Source: Solobacterium sp. UBA3691
Lineage (GTDB): Bacteria; Bacillota_I; Bacilli_A; Erysipelotrichales; Erysipelotrichaceae
Reading direction: 5' to 3'
Assembly (NCBI GenBank): GCA_002372175.1
Contig: DFIS01000046.1
Location: 1-49,408 of the forward strand
DNA length: 49,408 nucleotides
Part shown: in pieces, positions 9,001 to 17,104 of the stretch
How the letters are laid out: each line of letters begins with the position of its first letter
Numbering within the stretch: position 1 is the first letter of the stretch
Notes under the pieces: model-generated
Databases searched by the model: none
Seen by the model: the letters and a program-made list of their open reading frames with translations, nothing else
What the model was told of the DNA's origin: nothing
Position numbers and translations under genes: made by a program

Positions 9001-9959
9001 TTTGAAAGATCATCCACGATCCGTATTAAATCACCGATCTTTGAAAGATCATATACTGCCAGTGTGTAGACGGTATGTTTTCCTCCTGCCTCACATGCTT
9101 GTGCGTACGCATCAACGATTCCGGCATGGATCCTGCGAGTATCTTTTGTTCTTCCAAACTGTGAGAGGAATGCATAATTCCAGCCGCTTCCGGGTTCCAC
9201 TTCTTCGGAGGCAATATAGTAATCCGCATAACTGCTCCATACTTCTGCAGCCTCCAGATTCCCCATCAAGCAGGCGTCAAAGCCGACAAAATCCAGATGT
9301 TCTCTGCGAAAGGGCGTTTGTTCAAGGGCTGTTTTCATTTCCTGCAGAGTCAACGCATCGTTCTGAAACAGTTCATCTCCGCAGCACCCCCACAGAGGCC
9401 CACCTCCATGGTCCCAGAAGATCAGACCGTACTGCTTTGCCGGATAGTTCTTCGCCGTAAAATTTATAAAATCTGCCAGTGATTCTGCCGCACCCATATT
9501 GGATGATTTATCCGTCCGGGCAACGATCCCTGTCATTCCTTTTGACAGATCGATCACCGTATTGCGGGTACTGGGTATTGCGGCTCTCCAGGTTTTGGTT
9601 CCGCCGCAGCAGACAATCACATTCAGTTTTCTGAAGTCTATATTCTGCCGGCACATTTCCTGCAGCTCTGCGGTCGCTGCCCCGTGCCCGCTCTCAAGAT
9701 CCGAACCGCACATATAGATCATCAGCGTATAGTCTTTCTTACGGCTTTTGATCTTATTATCAGCTTTCAGCGGATATGTTTCGGAACTGCTGCTTTCCCT
9801 GCTCAGCGCAAGCAGACGCAGAGGATCTTTCTCCTCCTCGTCCAAAAGCTCCAGCTGCGGATACTTCTCCGCAGACACTCCGTCTTCCTGTACTGCTGGC
9901 GAACAAGCCGCTAATATCAGTGAAAGAATTACCAGTATGATTTGTCTGTATCCGGTCAT
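6006..9959 (-). CDS. Clostripain-family (C11) cysteine protease lipoprotein with leucine-rich repeats
   Basis: This 1317-residue exported protein has a signal peptide with lipobox LAAC (Cys19). The C11 protease domain follows, with YTLMIYMCGSDLES at ~78, the catalytic His184 in FWDHGGG and Cys230 in GFDACLMG. A central beta-rich region comes next. From about residue 680 to 1080 there are BspA/LRR_5-type repeats of the form LKEVILPDTVTEIGDSAF. A C-terminal domain (~1100-1317) is unassigned. The protein is expected on the outer face of the membrane, combining arginine-type proteolysis with adhesive repeats. ATG 9959 was preferred over 9971 because GAGG lies 6-7 bases before it. It is transcribed alone. 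Calcium activation and self-cleavage are known for clostripain but cannot be read here. Confidence 0.9.
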   Translation of the reverse strand: MTGYRQIILVILSLILAACSPAVQEDGVSAEKYPQLELLDEEEKDPLRLLALSRESSSSETYPLKADNKIKSRKKDYTLMIYMCGSDLESGHGAATAELQEMCRQNIDFRKLNVIVCCGGTKTWRAAIPSTRNTVIDLSKGMTGIVARTDKSSNMGAAESLADFINFTAKNYPAKQYGLIFWDHGGGPLWGCCGDELFQNDALTLQEMKTALEQTPFRREHLDFVGFDACLMGNLEAAEVWSSYADYYIASEEVEPGSGWNYAFLSQFGRTKDTRRIHAGIVDAYAQACEAGGKHTVYTLAVYDLSKIGDLIRIVDDLSKEVTGKINGGEYSEVARAFTGTRSVGNADVSSSEYGMSDLGAFVSCLNQTAGDTAEAYENARKSFVVKSAASSDIYSGISLYFPDVMAYQNYGEFEKDFLISEAYGKMLTAYYAQYRQEDEALWALEDFYETEDAYCLDLTEYQIEHLAFPLLHVWQNYDSEDENAVTNGLMNSEKYIELDGNTLKISKDPEVFMIHSGSETSDYVFPAIQVGRTGGRQYSNELSRLGTDEAVVIFPYEKKYMRKVSIGIRETGDEVIVDSILENGSVLYPGTKNTIDVSDNYRALQTWLPMYYVQETSPGNYEYVYAEKMGIETMPIGSEMTIDTRPISQICMPFSYQVCLKDIYGNVHRSTLRPYHNMDQKTVIKDGIQFYREEDHYIVIGADDETEVLRIPDEINGLKVTAVHKAAFSKNKTLKEVILPDTVTEIGDSAFAFTNISAIHLGTGLGKIGYAAFYDCLNLEHVDFPESLTYIARKAFCKAGLTSISIPEKTEYLDGSSFSACPITEAEVDPQNSFYKSTDNVIFTQDMKKLVLFPRKCVNKYAVPAGTETVGHAAFEHTEIELVSFPDSLKTIEDHAFHDCFELRNINLPESVVTIGDYAFDQNPLNLSTGYYFEGDVKIPEVHIGKNTEYIGCHAFDGKGIEGFTVDEDNPYYADLGGFITDKTQSSVLFAPFGMYKDSREVHIPDGITTLPAGTFEYFRTGLDYYLPPSLYRISFSAFTSHNGGEEENTYHCEKGSAAEQYSILKGFPCALNDEKAVREEKKPSKPKVSGKSYAGENTYWFAEKLYTDGLTMIYAPHFPDDDPENEMIFHMSAYRDNTYLRMDGSFLDMAQGSVDFVRSDGVCYLVFNQYKKSENSHEKNEVYIVSPEELYNRIHPWNGTEALFERNPLKRKTAVNIEYKGDLYKWEVYQDERQTLILLYNFMSNQLKYILRVNTEEIEDPINPESVDVEYEIKYVRLGFDPECFAIPDETDGYTVFDELAELRETHQYNLESDD

Positions 9960-10000
9960 ATGTTTCCTCATTATCAGATTGGGATATATCCGAAACCTGT

Positions 10001-10036
10001 CATTTATTATTATAAATGATATGCGTATATATACGC
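10001..10036. repeat. Two AT-rich palindromes upstream of the clostripain gene
   Basis: CATTTAT-TATT-ATAAATG (10001-10018) and the perfect palindrome GCGTATATATACGC (10023-10036) lie between the clostripain start and the IS3 remnant. On the minus strand the first contains TATAAT (10009-10014), a possible -10. They could be operator sites or an IS boundary trace. Confidence 0.4.
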
Positions 10037-10039
10037 TAT

Positions 10040-10162
10040 TTACTGACCGCCTTTCCCCATCCAGAGATTTTCAGCGATCTCTTTTGTGCTTCTTTTCCCG
10101 CTCAGGTAATCCATGCACGCCTGCAGCTTCTCTTCGTATGTGTACTTCGCCTTTCTTTCCAT
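10040..10162 (-). pseudogene. Truncated IS3 orfA (helix-turn-helix N-terminus, 40 aa)
   Basis: ATG at 10162 opens a 40-codon frame reading MERKAKYTYEEKLQACMDYL and then SGKRSTKEIAENLWMGKGGQ. This matches the usual orfA opening of IS3-family transposases (K-Y-(S/T)-x-E-x-K-L-x-A-x-x-x-Y-L-x-G...S-x-x-x-I-A), with the helix-turn-helix cut after its first helix. GGAGG lies 13 bases before the start. It is non-functional. Confidence 0.65.
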
Positions 10163-10231
10163 GAATAAAGTCCCACCTCCGTGGGCAACACTTTATATTT
10201 TTGCGTTGTCTACTTTAGTGGGACTATATCA
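10040..10231 (-). mobile_element. Remnant left end of an IS3-family (IS150-like) element
   Basis: On the minus strand the sequence begins TGATATAGTCCCACTAAAGT followed by AGACAAC. This resembles the terminal repeat of IS150-group IS3 elements, typically TG...CCC(C)ACTAAAGTTAGACA. About 70 bases later comes the start of an orfA-like gene. The rest of orfA, orfB and the right end are absent, so this is a dead fragment between the clostripain and reductase genes. The left boundary at ~10040 is only where recognisable sequence ends. Confidence 0.65.
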
Positions 10232-10257
10232 GGAAGTATCCCTTTTCTTACTGTGTA

Positions 10258-12807
10258 CTACTGGTTGTCAGCTGTGACAGCCTTGGCTGCGACACGTCCT
10301 GAGACGATGATCTCAACGATCGCATTGCCGCCCAGACGGTTGCCGCCGTGGATACCGCCTGTGACTTCACCGGCTGCGTAAAGACCTTCTACAGGCTCGT
10401 CATACGCATCCAGGACATGACGGTCAAGGTCTACCTTCAGACCGCCCATCGTATGATGTGTACTCGGTGCCATCAGACGTACTCTGACCAGTGTATTCTC
10501 GAGATCATATGTATCCATGTTGTAGGAACCATCCGCGTTCTTTTCGGCATTGCCGATCGGACGGGAAGGATTTCTCTTGATCACCTGACCGAATTCGTCA
10601 CTTGTCATATCTACACCTGTGATATAGGCTGTATCGTATTCTCTGATCTCTTCGATGACCGTCTCTGCATCCGTAGGCAGGCCGAGTTCCTTGAAGAGGT
10701 CTCCAAGCTCGGATACCTTTCTGACCCACTGTCTGTTTTCGACGTCTTCATCCTTGTAGAGATACGGTCCCGGGATCGGTTCTTCAGCATTGGCAATCTC
10801 GATGAAGACACCCTTACTGCCGAGCATGGAGATACCGTTGTTAAACTCTGCCAGAGACAGTACATCACGTTCTGCAGTTTCATTAACGAAACGATGACCT
10901 GTTTCGGGATTGATGAAGACAGCGTAGTTTCCGCCGCCGAAGGCCAGGTTTCCGTTATCGATCCAGGAGATCGGCATCAGCTGTGTAAAGCCCATACCAA
11001 CGGTGTCACCGCCGGCTTCCACACCCATGCGGATACCGTCCCCCTGCAGAGAGCTTCTGTTGGTCGTCTTGGTGCTGGTGCTGAGGAATTCCTCGGACCA
11101 GTATACGTTTGTATCGACAACTTCCTGCAGATTAGCAGCGTAACCGCCTGTAGCCAGGATCACACCCTTGTTCGCATGCGCAGTAACTTCCGTACCGTCA
11201 TACATGACTGCCTTGACACCAGTGACCTTATCGCCTTCCAGGATCAGTTCCTGTGCATCTGTTCTTAACATGATCTGATTCTTTTCGGAACCTTCATTGA
11301 AGGCAGAAAGCATCGGCTGGAAGTATGTCTCCCACTGTGCCTTGGGTCTGACAAAGTCGTTTTCTCTGTACCAGAGAGCACCGATCAGTGTCTTCTGATC
11401 TTCAACGAACTCTGCCGGTTCGGGCATGGCCATCAGCCAGGGCTTGATATCCTGTCCCTCATGTACCATCTGTGTTACCAGATCCACATCACCGTATTCC
11501 CAGGAACTGCCGTCAGCACTCTGACGCAGACCGCCGTAGTAAGTCTGGAAGATATGCAGATTCTCCGTGGAGAACAGGGCCAGTTCGGTCTCTTTCGCAC
11601 CGGCTGCGATCTTTGCGTCTGCCCAGTCGGCATATGCCCGGATCTCTTCCTTCAGTGCTTTCAGAACCGGCAGGTATTCTTCATGAACACCGTGCTTCAT
11701 CAGTTCTTCTTCATCACCGGCAACGAATTCATGTGTCTTGTAGTACTCTTCGTCAAACGGTTCTTCGGACCAGTTCAGATATCCCTTCAGCTGTGTGAGC
11801 TGACCGGCAACGGCCTTGACCTTCGGGAATTCCTGACCGTCAAAACGTGTGCCTGTTTCCGCATCGGGGTTCTCGGGATCCCATACCAGATACTTCATGA
11901 CAGACTGGTACTGACCGCCGGATACCAGCGTATTACCGCCGATCTCCGCATTCTTTTCGATGACCAGAACACTGTTGCCGTCCTGGGCAGCCTGGGCAGC
12001 TGCAGCGATACCGGCACCGCCGGCACCGACAACGACAACATCCCATGTGTCTTCAATGGGTTCTCCAGCTTCGTGGATCACCGTATTCTTTGTGAATACA
12101 TCCATGTCTGCACCGGCCTGCTGTGCCGCATCATCGACAGCGCTCTTGATACCGATGGATGTGAATGTCGCACCGGAAACGGTATCGACACCGGAACCGG
12201 AAGCTTCCTTCATATCCGCAAACATGATGTCATACGCAACATCACCGACATGAGCAGTCTCCTTGCTGGAAACGATCTGGATATCCGTGATACTGTGCTC
12301 ATCAAAGGTTACATCCAGTTCCACAGGTCCGTTGTATCCATCACCCTTACCTGTATATGTACCGGGCTTGAAGGTAACTTCTCCGTTTTCCTGTGCAGCT
12401 GTTTCCGCCGGTTTTGTCAGCTCATCCATGTCTGCACCGGACTGTTCAAGAGCCGCGTAAGCTGCGTCCAGGATCGCCTGTGATGTGATCGTACCGTTGG
12501 TGACGGTATCCACACCGAGAGACTGTGCATCCATGATGCGCTGAGGCATCTGTTCCAGTGCCGGACCGCCGAAACTCGGTGTCTCCGGTTTATCCTTGTC
12601 TTCTGTCACTGTCACGTCTGTGATCTCGTTTTCCGATACGGTAACGGATACCGTGATCGTACCGCCGTTGCGTCCTTCTGCCGTGCCTTCATATGTGCCG
12701 GCTTTGAACTTCCCGCTGGTTTCGGGAGCTGCCGTGCCGTTGTCAGCACAGGCCGCAAGACTGACAGCCAGTAAAGAACTCAGGAGTATTTTTACTGTCT
12801 TAGTCAT
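10258..12807 (-). CDS. Flavinylated FAD-dependent reductase lipoprotein (fumarate/urocanate-reductase family) with two FMN-binding domains
   Basis: The 849-residue protein has a lipoprotein signal (SLLAVSLAACADN). Two FMN_bind domains follow at roughly 33-130 and 145-240. The second carries the classical flavinylation motif SGATFTS after GVDTV; the first has a variant NGTITS. Residues ~253-849 form an FAD_binding_2/flavocytochrome-c fold, with dinucleotide motif VVVGAGGAGIAAAAQAAQ, EKNAEIGGNT, STHHTMGGLKVD, and a C-terminal GLYAAGEVTGGIHGGNRLGG. Proteins of this design pass electrons from membrane donors through covalent FMN to an extracytoplasmic acceptor such as fumarate, urocanate or an acrylate. 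The acceptor is not determinable here. It is monocistronic; a TTTACC-17-TATAAT promoter and AGAGGG ribosome binding site precede it. The required ApbE transferase is not in the window. Confidence 0.92.
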   Translation of the reverse strand: MTKTVKILLSSLLAVSLAACADNGTAAPETSGKFKAGTYEGTAEGRNGGTITVSVTVSENEITDVTVTEDKDKPETPSFGGPALEQMPQRIMDAQSLGVDTVTNGTITSQAILDAAYAALEQSGADMDELTKPAETAAQENGEVTFKPGTYTGKGDGYNGPVELDVTFDEHSITDIQIVSSKETAHVGDVAYDIMFADMKEASGSGVDTVSGATFTSIGIKSAVDDAAQQAGADMDVFTKNTVIHEAGEPIEDTWDVVVVGAGGAGIAAAAQAAQDGNSVLVIEKNAEIGGNTLVSGGQYQSVMKYLVWDPENPDAETGTRFDGQEFPKVKAVAGQLTQLKGYLNWSEEPFDEEYYKTHEFVAGDEEELMKHGVHEEYLPVLKALKEEIRAYADWADAKIAAGAKETELALFSTENLHIFQTYYGGLRQSADGSSWEYGDVDLVTQMVHEGQDIKPWLMAMPEPAEFVEDQKTLIGALWYRENDFVRPKAQWETYFQPMLSAFNEGSEKNQIMLRTDAQELILEGDKVTGVKAVMYDGTEVTAHANKGVILATGGYAANLQEVVDTNVYWSEEFLSTSTKTTNRSSLQGDGIRMGVEAGGDTVGMGFTQLMPISWIDNGNLAFGGGNYAVFINPETGHRFVNETAERDVLSLAEFNNGISMLGSKGVFIEIANAEEPIPGPYLYKDEDVENRQWVRKVSELGDLFKELGLPTDAETVIEEIREYDTAYITGVDMTSDEFGQVIKRNPSRPIGNAEKNADGSYNMDTYDLENTLVRVRLMAPSTHHTMGGLKVDLDRHVLDAYDEPVEGLYAAGEVTGGIHGGNRLGGNAIVEIIVSGRVAAKAVTADNQ

Positions 12808-12830
12808 AGTTAGACCCTCTTAATACGTTG

Positions 12831-12859
12831 ATTATACGCTCACTTTTCCAATAGGTAAA
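12831..12859 (-). promoter_or_regulatory. Promoter of the flavinylated reductase gene
   Basis: On the minus strand TTTACC (12854-12859) and TATAAT (12831-12836) are separated by 17 bases, 24 bases before the ATG at 12807. Confidence 0.6.
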
Positions 12860-12960
12860 TGTGATTTTATTATCAATTATGACTCTTTTTATCACAATTC
12901 CGATATGTTATACAACATCACAAGATTAAGAAATGTTTCAAATCTCCGCTGTGTATTCCC

Positions 12961-12969
12961 TGCTATAAT
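12961..12969 (+). promoter_or_regulatory. Extended -10 promoter of the LtaS-like gene
   Basis: TGCTATAAT is a perfect extended -10 (TGnTATAAT). The expected transcription start, 7-8 bases after it, falls at or next to the A of the ATG at 12977. No Shine-Dalgarno precedes that ATG, which suggests a leaderless mRNA. Confidence 0.5.
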
Positions 12970-12976
12970 CTTAAAT

Positions 12977-14956
12977 ATGAATCGCACATATGACCTGAAT
13001 CTTCACTGTTTCCTGCGTATCCTGGTGACCGTTCTCGGAACCGAGATCCTCTTCCGTATCCTGTCCTTTGGTATATCCTTTGACCTGTCACTGTACAGGA
13101 TCATTGCCTTTGACTTTGTCCACGCTGTCATAGCTTCAGCGCTTTTCTCGCTGTTTCCGCACAGGATACAGCGTCTTCTCACCGTGATCCTGTGCTGGGG
13201 CATTACCCTGCTTGTCCTGTTACAGCTGCAGTTCAAGAACTACCTCGGCAACTACATGTCTCTGAAAGCGTCGATCGACGGTGCCGGACGCGTCATGCAG
13301 TTTGTTCAGCCGTTTATCTTTTCCTACCGACCTGAATACTTCCTGACTGTGATCCCCTCCGTCCTGTTTGCCTTATTCTGGAACGGAAAGCACTTCACAA
13401 AAGAAGAACTTCATCTCTCACCATTACTGCTGAGTCTTGCCCTGGTGCTCGAGACATGTGCCTGGGGAAGTGTCGGTGAGGCAGATCTGACCTCTGTCTA
13501 TGCCCATCCCTCGATCATTGATACCGCTGTGCAGCAGTTCGGTCTTCTGCGCTTTTCGATGATGGATGTGCTGTCCCTGGGCGATACCGCCGAAGTCGAG
13601 ATCATCATGCATGAGGAAAAACCGGAGGAAACCCCTGCAGAAACTCCCGTACCTGCCGAGACCGTGATCCCTGAAGAAACGGCAGAACCCGAAAAGCACC
13701 GTGTCTTTGACGATACAGCCTGGATCCGTGCGGAAGAAAGCGAAGAAGATGAGAATGTAAAGATGATCGACCGTTATCTCAAAAGCCGGAAGATCACCGA
13801 TCTGAACGCATATACGGGTATGTTCAAAGATAAGAATGTGATCTATATCATGATCGAAGCTTTTGATTATATGGCCATCGATCCCGTACTTACCCCGACA
13901 CTGTACATGATGAAGGAGGAAGGCTGGGACTTCGGCAATCACTATACACCGATGTTCTCGTGTGCTACCGGGGAATCCGAGTTTGTCAGTCTCTATTCCC
14001 TGGCACCGCAGTCGGATGTCTGTACACCAAACCAGTATGCCCAGAACACATGGAATGAGAGTCTCTTTCACCTGTTTGAAGACAGCGGCTATTATGTCAG
14101 TGCCTATCATAACTGGAAAGATGAGTTCTATGACCGCAGGATCCTCTACGGAAACAGCGGCTGTCCCGTCTACTACAACGTAGAAGACATGGATTATCAC
14201 CGTATCCAGGGCTGGCAGTCAGACCTCGAGATGTTTGAACTGACCGTACCTCTGTTTATCAATGAAGATAAGTTCTTTACACACTATGTCACTTCCAGCA
14301 CCCACTATCCGTATGACAGTGATTCCGTTCTCGGCAACCGCTATCTCGATGAGATCAGTGCTGTACATCCGGACTATCCGATCGAAGTCAAACGATACCT
14401 GTCCAAGGCCATGGAGCTGGATAAGGGACTGGCATATCTGCTTGCACAGCTGGAAGAAGCAGGCAAGGCGGAAGACACTCTGATCGTCATGTTTGCGGAT
14501 CACCATCCCCTGCGTACATCTCTGGATACACTGGCGGAATATACGTCTGAGCTTGACCGCAGAGAAGGACTGAATGAACACCGCACACCGATGATCATGT
14601 ATGCCAAAGGCATGGAGGCACAGAAGATCGATACGCTGAACAGCACGTATGATATCCTGCCTACCGTGGCCAACCTGGCTGATCTGCACTATGACCCGAG
14701 ATTCTATATCGGCACCGATATCTTCTCCGAGGATGAAAAGACCGTATACTTCCCGAACGGTGACTGGATCACCGCGCACGGGATGTATATTGCGGCATCC
14801 GCAGAGTTTACACCGTATACTGAGACAGATGAAGAGTATATACAGAGAAAAAACGAAGACCTGCAGAATGTCTTCGGTATCTCCTATCTGATCTATCAGA
14901 ATGACTATTTTGAAAAGCGGAAGGAACTGGTCCATCCGCTTATCTCAGATAATTAA
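12977..14956 (+). CDS. LtaS-like membrane sulfatase-fold enzyme (lipoteichoic acid synthase/phosphoglycerol transferase family)
   Basis: The N-terminal ~200 residues hold about five membrane helices. A Pro/Glu-rich linker follows (EKPEETPAETPVPAETV), then an extracellular alkaline-phosphatase/sulfatase fold. Landmarks are NVIYIMIEAFD (metal-binding Glu), the nucleophile-region CATGESEF in the position of the LtaS catalytic Thr, FADHHPL (metal Asp-His-His), and the C-terminal NEHRTPMIMYAKG. LtaS moves glycerol phosphate from phosphatidylglycerol onto a growing polymer; this or a related transfer is the likely job. Length (659 aa) fits the family. ATG 12977 is chosen over 12905 because the membrane domain begins right after it, but neither has a ribosome binding site. 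Its 3' end overlaps the convergent gene by 12 bases. Confidence 0.82.
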   Translation: MNRTYDLNLHCFLRILVTVLGTEILFRILSFGISFDLSLYRIIAFDFVHAVIASALFSLFPHRIQRLLTVILCWGITLLVLLQLQFKNYLGNYMSLKASIDGAGRVMQFVQPFIFSYRPEYFLTVIPSVLFALFWNGKHFTKEELHLSPLLLSLALVLETCAWGSVGEADLTSVYAHPSIIDTAVQQFGLLRFSMMDVLSLGDTAEVEIIMHEEKPEETPAETPVPAETVIPEETAEPEKHRVFDDTAWIRAEESEEDENVKMIDRYLKSRKITDLNAYTGMFKDKNVIYIMIEAFDYMAIDPVLTPTLYMMKEEGWDFGNHYTPMFSCATGESEFVSLYSLAPQSDVCTPNQYAQNTWNESLFHLFEDSGYYVSAYHNWKDEFYDRRILYGNSGCPVYYNVEDMDYHRIQGWQSDLEMFELTVPLFINEDKFFTHYVTSSTHYPYDSDSVLGNRYLDEISAVHPDYPIEVKRYLSKAMELDKGLAYLLAQLEEAGKAEDTLIVMFADHHPLRTSLDTLAEYTSELDRREGLNEHRTPMIMYAKGMEAQKIDTLNSTYDILPTVANLADLHYDPRFYIGTDIFSEDEKTVYFPNGDWITAHGMYIAASAEFTPYTETDEEYIQRKNEDLQNVFGISYLIYQNDYFEKRKELVHPLISDN

Positions 14957-15583
14957 CATCGGTATATCGGAGATCTCCGCAAACAGGATCACCTGTCCGT
15001 CCAGATCTCCTGCACAGAAGCCGATCTCACTGCCCGGGTGTACGCCAAAGTACTGCCGCGGTTCATGCAGGAGCTTGCCGTATACCATGCCTGCCTCTGC
15101 CCGTTCACAGCGTACCCAGCATCCTTCCGGACTGCGGTCCTTCCCCACCAGATAGATCACCACATCATCGGGAAACTCCTCACTTCTGTAGGGATCCAGC
15201 AGTTCCAGATCCCGCAGTTTTTCCATATCTTCGGAATACCTGAAAAAGCGGTCTACGATCTTTGTCTTGGCTGAGAATGCCGAAAGATCCAGATCTTCCG
15301 GGACTTCCGCAAACTCACATTCATATACCGTCTCATACTGACTCTTCAGCGTCTGATCCTCATTGACGGCAGTGATCTCTATCCGGCCTTCTTCATCTCT
15401 GTATGCCAGTGCCAGGATCTCAAAACACATGCCCATCTGGTGATCAACATATCCGTATACGAGGGTACCGTTACCCTCTTTTTCATAGGTGAAGTTCTCC
15501 TTGAGCTTATCGTAGTTCTGATTGGCGGATATATAGAATATCCTGTGGTACATCTTTCTGAACGGTGCTTCCTGTATCAACAT
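14945..15583 (-). CDS. Hypothetical protein (212 aa)
   Basis: I do not recognise this protein. It is acidic and soluble, without signal peptide or membrane segment, and predicted mixed alpha/beta. It contains a run of strand-like segments (GTLVYGYVDHQMGMCFEILA; GRIEITAVNE) and a C-terminal SDIPMLII. AAGGGGA precedes the ATG at 15583. It lies 14 bases after the 482-residue gene upstream, so the two form an operon and may act together. Its 3' end overlaps the convergent LtaS-like gene by 12 bases with no terminator visible, so transcription may run into antisense. Confidence 0.7.
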   Translation of the reverse strand: MLIQEAPFRKMYHRIFYISANQNYDKLKENFTYEKEGNGTLVYGYVDHQMGMCFEILALAYRDEEGRIEITAVNEDQTLKSQYETVYECEFAEVPEDLDLSAFSAKTKIVDRFFRYSEDMEKLRDLELLDPYRSEEFPDDVVIYLVGKDRSPEGCWVRCERAEAGMVYGKLLHEPRQYFGVHPGSEIGFCAGDLDGQVILFAEISDIPMLII

Positions 15584-15597
15584 ATCTGTTCCCCTTA

Positions 15598-17046
15598 CTA
15601 ATTCAGCAGTTTCTTCTTCTGTGTCAGACGTTCCCTGAGTTCGGGATCCGTCTCTTTCTCCTGCAGAGCAAGATATCTCTCTTCCAGTTCCTGATCATGG
15701 GCATACCCGCGTAACTGCCACGCTTCCACCACATCAAGAGCTGCCTCTCTGACATTGCGGTCAAAGCAGTTCAGACCGATACCGACAAGATCTTCGCCAA
15801 CACCCGGCACTGTTTCCAGCTTATACAGCAGGAACTGCAGGATACGGCTGTCAGCGGTAAAGCCCGGCCAGTCGGAAGGCCCGGTATCGAGACTCTCCAG
15901 ATCCAGATTCTCCCGGAAGATATCCACGGCTTTCGTCATCACTGTTGGTTCCTCCTGCAGAATACCGAGATAATGCCAGTAATTGCGGAAGTCAGTACGC
16001 ATATCTTCCAGCAGCTGTCCGCATACATCCATGCCGAGATATGCCGCGATCACATAGCCGCGGTGTTCCTTCAGCAGCTGCTGTGTATTCGCAAGTGTCT
16101 CCGGTTCCCGCAGGATCAGATCACAGAGATCCGCCGTTCTGACATCACCGCCGAATGTGAAGATATGATTCTGCAGGGCGATCAGCACCATGTAGTCATC
16201 TTCGGTATGGGCATGCGTGCGGGCCTGTACAGCATAGGCATGCAGGAACGCATCGGTATCCGTCAGTTCATCAAGAGCCTGATTCTGCAGTAAGGCAGAC
16301 AGTATCCCGGTGATACCCGCAAACTGCACTTCACTGAGTTCTCCGTGTACTGCTTCTTCAATATTGAGCTTGAATGCACAGTCCAGCGCTGTATGCTTGT
16401 CGTTGATCTCGTTGGATGATCCAAACCGGTACAGCCAGTCTTTCTTTTCTTCCGTATCGGGTTCCAGGAAATGCACAGCGTGGATCTTGCCCCAGCCCGT
16501 GACCTTCTTTGCGACACCGAATATCGCATCAGAGCCATTCTGCCAGTGTGACATGATATACATGCAGTAGAGTGTAAACTCATCCGCCAGTGCCATGGTC
16601 CGGATCACTTCCTGCATCTGCGGGTCTTCCCTGTCCAGTATCTCATATACCCCCAGACCGAACTTGACGCACTCAGGCATCTCTGACTGTGTGATCAGCG
16701 TTGTCGCAAATACATACAGACTGCCGGTGTCCAGTTCATCGATCTTTTCAGCGATGTATGCCTGTACCGGATCAATGACGTAGATCGTACGCTCATACTC
16801 ATCATTCAGCAGCTCTTCAAGACTCTTCACCGCTTCCGCAAAGGAACCTGCCGAGACATCATCGATGACCTGCAGATACGGTCCCGGATCCGGTACTTCG
16901 CCCATCCCGTAGTAAAGAGAGAAGCCGTCAAAACCGCCGTCTCCCATCATGTATTCCTCGCTGTTTACAGGGTGTACGGAAAAGCCCTGGGGCAGAGTTC
17001 CGTCCGGCTGTACAGCTTCTTTTATCTTCTGGTATATCGCTGTCAT
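15598..17046 (-). CDS. Hypothetical protein (482 aa), probably all-alpha repeat
   Basis: I do not recognise a characterised family. The protein is cytoplasmic, acidic and rich in leucine/alanine helices. Its C-terminal third resembles HEAT-like helical pairs (LVGIGLNCFDRNVREAALDV, then VEAWQLRG). The N-terminus contains a glycine- and tyrosine-rich segment (GDGGFDGFSLYYGMGEVPDP). A highly charged tail (ERYLALQEKETDPELRERL) ends the chain. It is the first gene of a two-gene unit with the 212-residue protein, and faces away from tRNA-Thr. Function is unknown; a scaffold or immunity-type role would be guesswork. Confidence 0.7.
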   Translation of the reverse strand: MTAIYQKIKEAVQPDGTLPQGFSVHPVNSEEYMMGDGGFDGFSLYYGMGEVPDPGPYLQVIDDVSAGSFAEAVKSLEELLNDEYERTIYVIDPVQAYIAEKIDELDTGSLYVFATTLITQSEMPECVKFGLGVYEILDREDPQMQEVIRTMALADEFTLYCMYIMSHWQNGSDAIFGVAKKVTGWGKIHAVHFLEPDTEEKKDWLYRFGSSNEINDKHTALDCAFKLNIEEAVHGELSEVQFAGITGILSALLQNQALDELTDTDAFLHAYAVQARTHAHTEDDYMVLIALQNHIFTFGGDVRTADLCDLILREPETLANTQQLLKEHRGYVIAAYLGMDVCGQLLEDMRTDFRNYWHYLGILQEEPTVMTKAVDIFRENLDLESLDTGPSDWPGFTADSRILQFLLYKLETVPGVGEDLVGIGLNCFDRNVREAALDVVEAWQLRGYAHDQELEERYLALQEKETDPELRERLTQKKKLLN

Positions 17047-17065
17047 ATTTTTATTATATATTCTT

Positions 17066-17094
17066 TTGCGTATAAAGAAGAAATGCTTTATAAT
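17066..17094 (+). promoter_or_regulatory. Promoter of tRNA-Thr
   Basis: TTGCGT (17066-17071) and TATAAT (17089-17094) are 17 bases apart, and the mature tRNA begins 10 bases after the -10. Confidence 0.75.
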
Positions 17095-17104
17095 AGTGAT
17101 TACC

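Noticed and set aside
11461..12483. A 340-codon open frame on the plus strand
   Set aside because: It is a mirror of the FMN/FAD reductase coding strand and contains no conserved motif.
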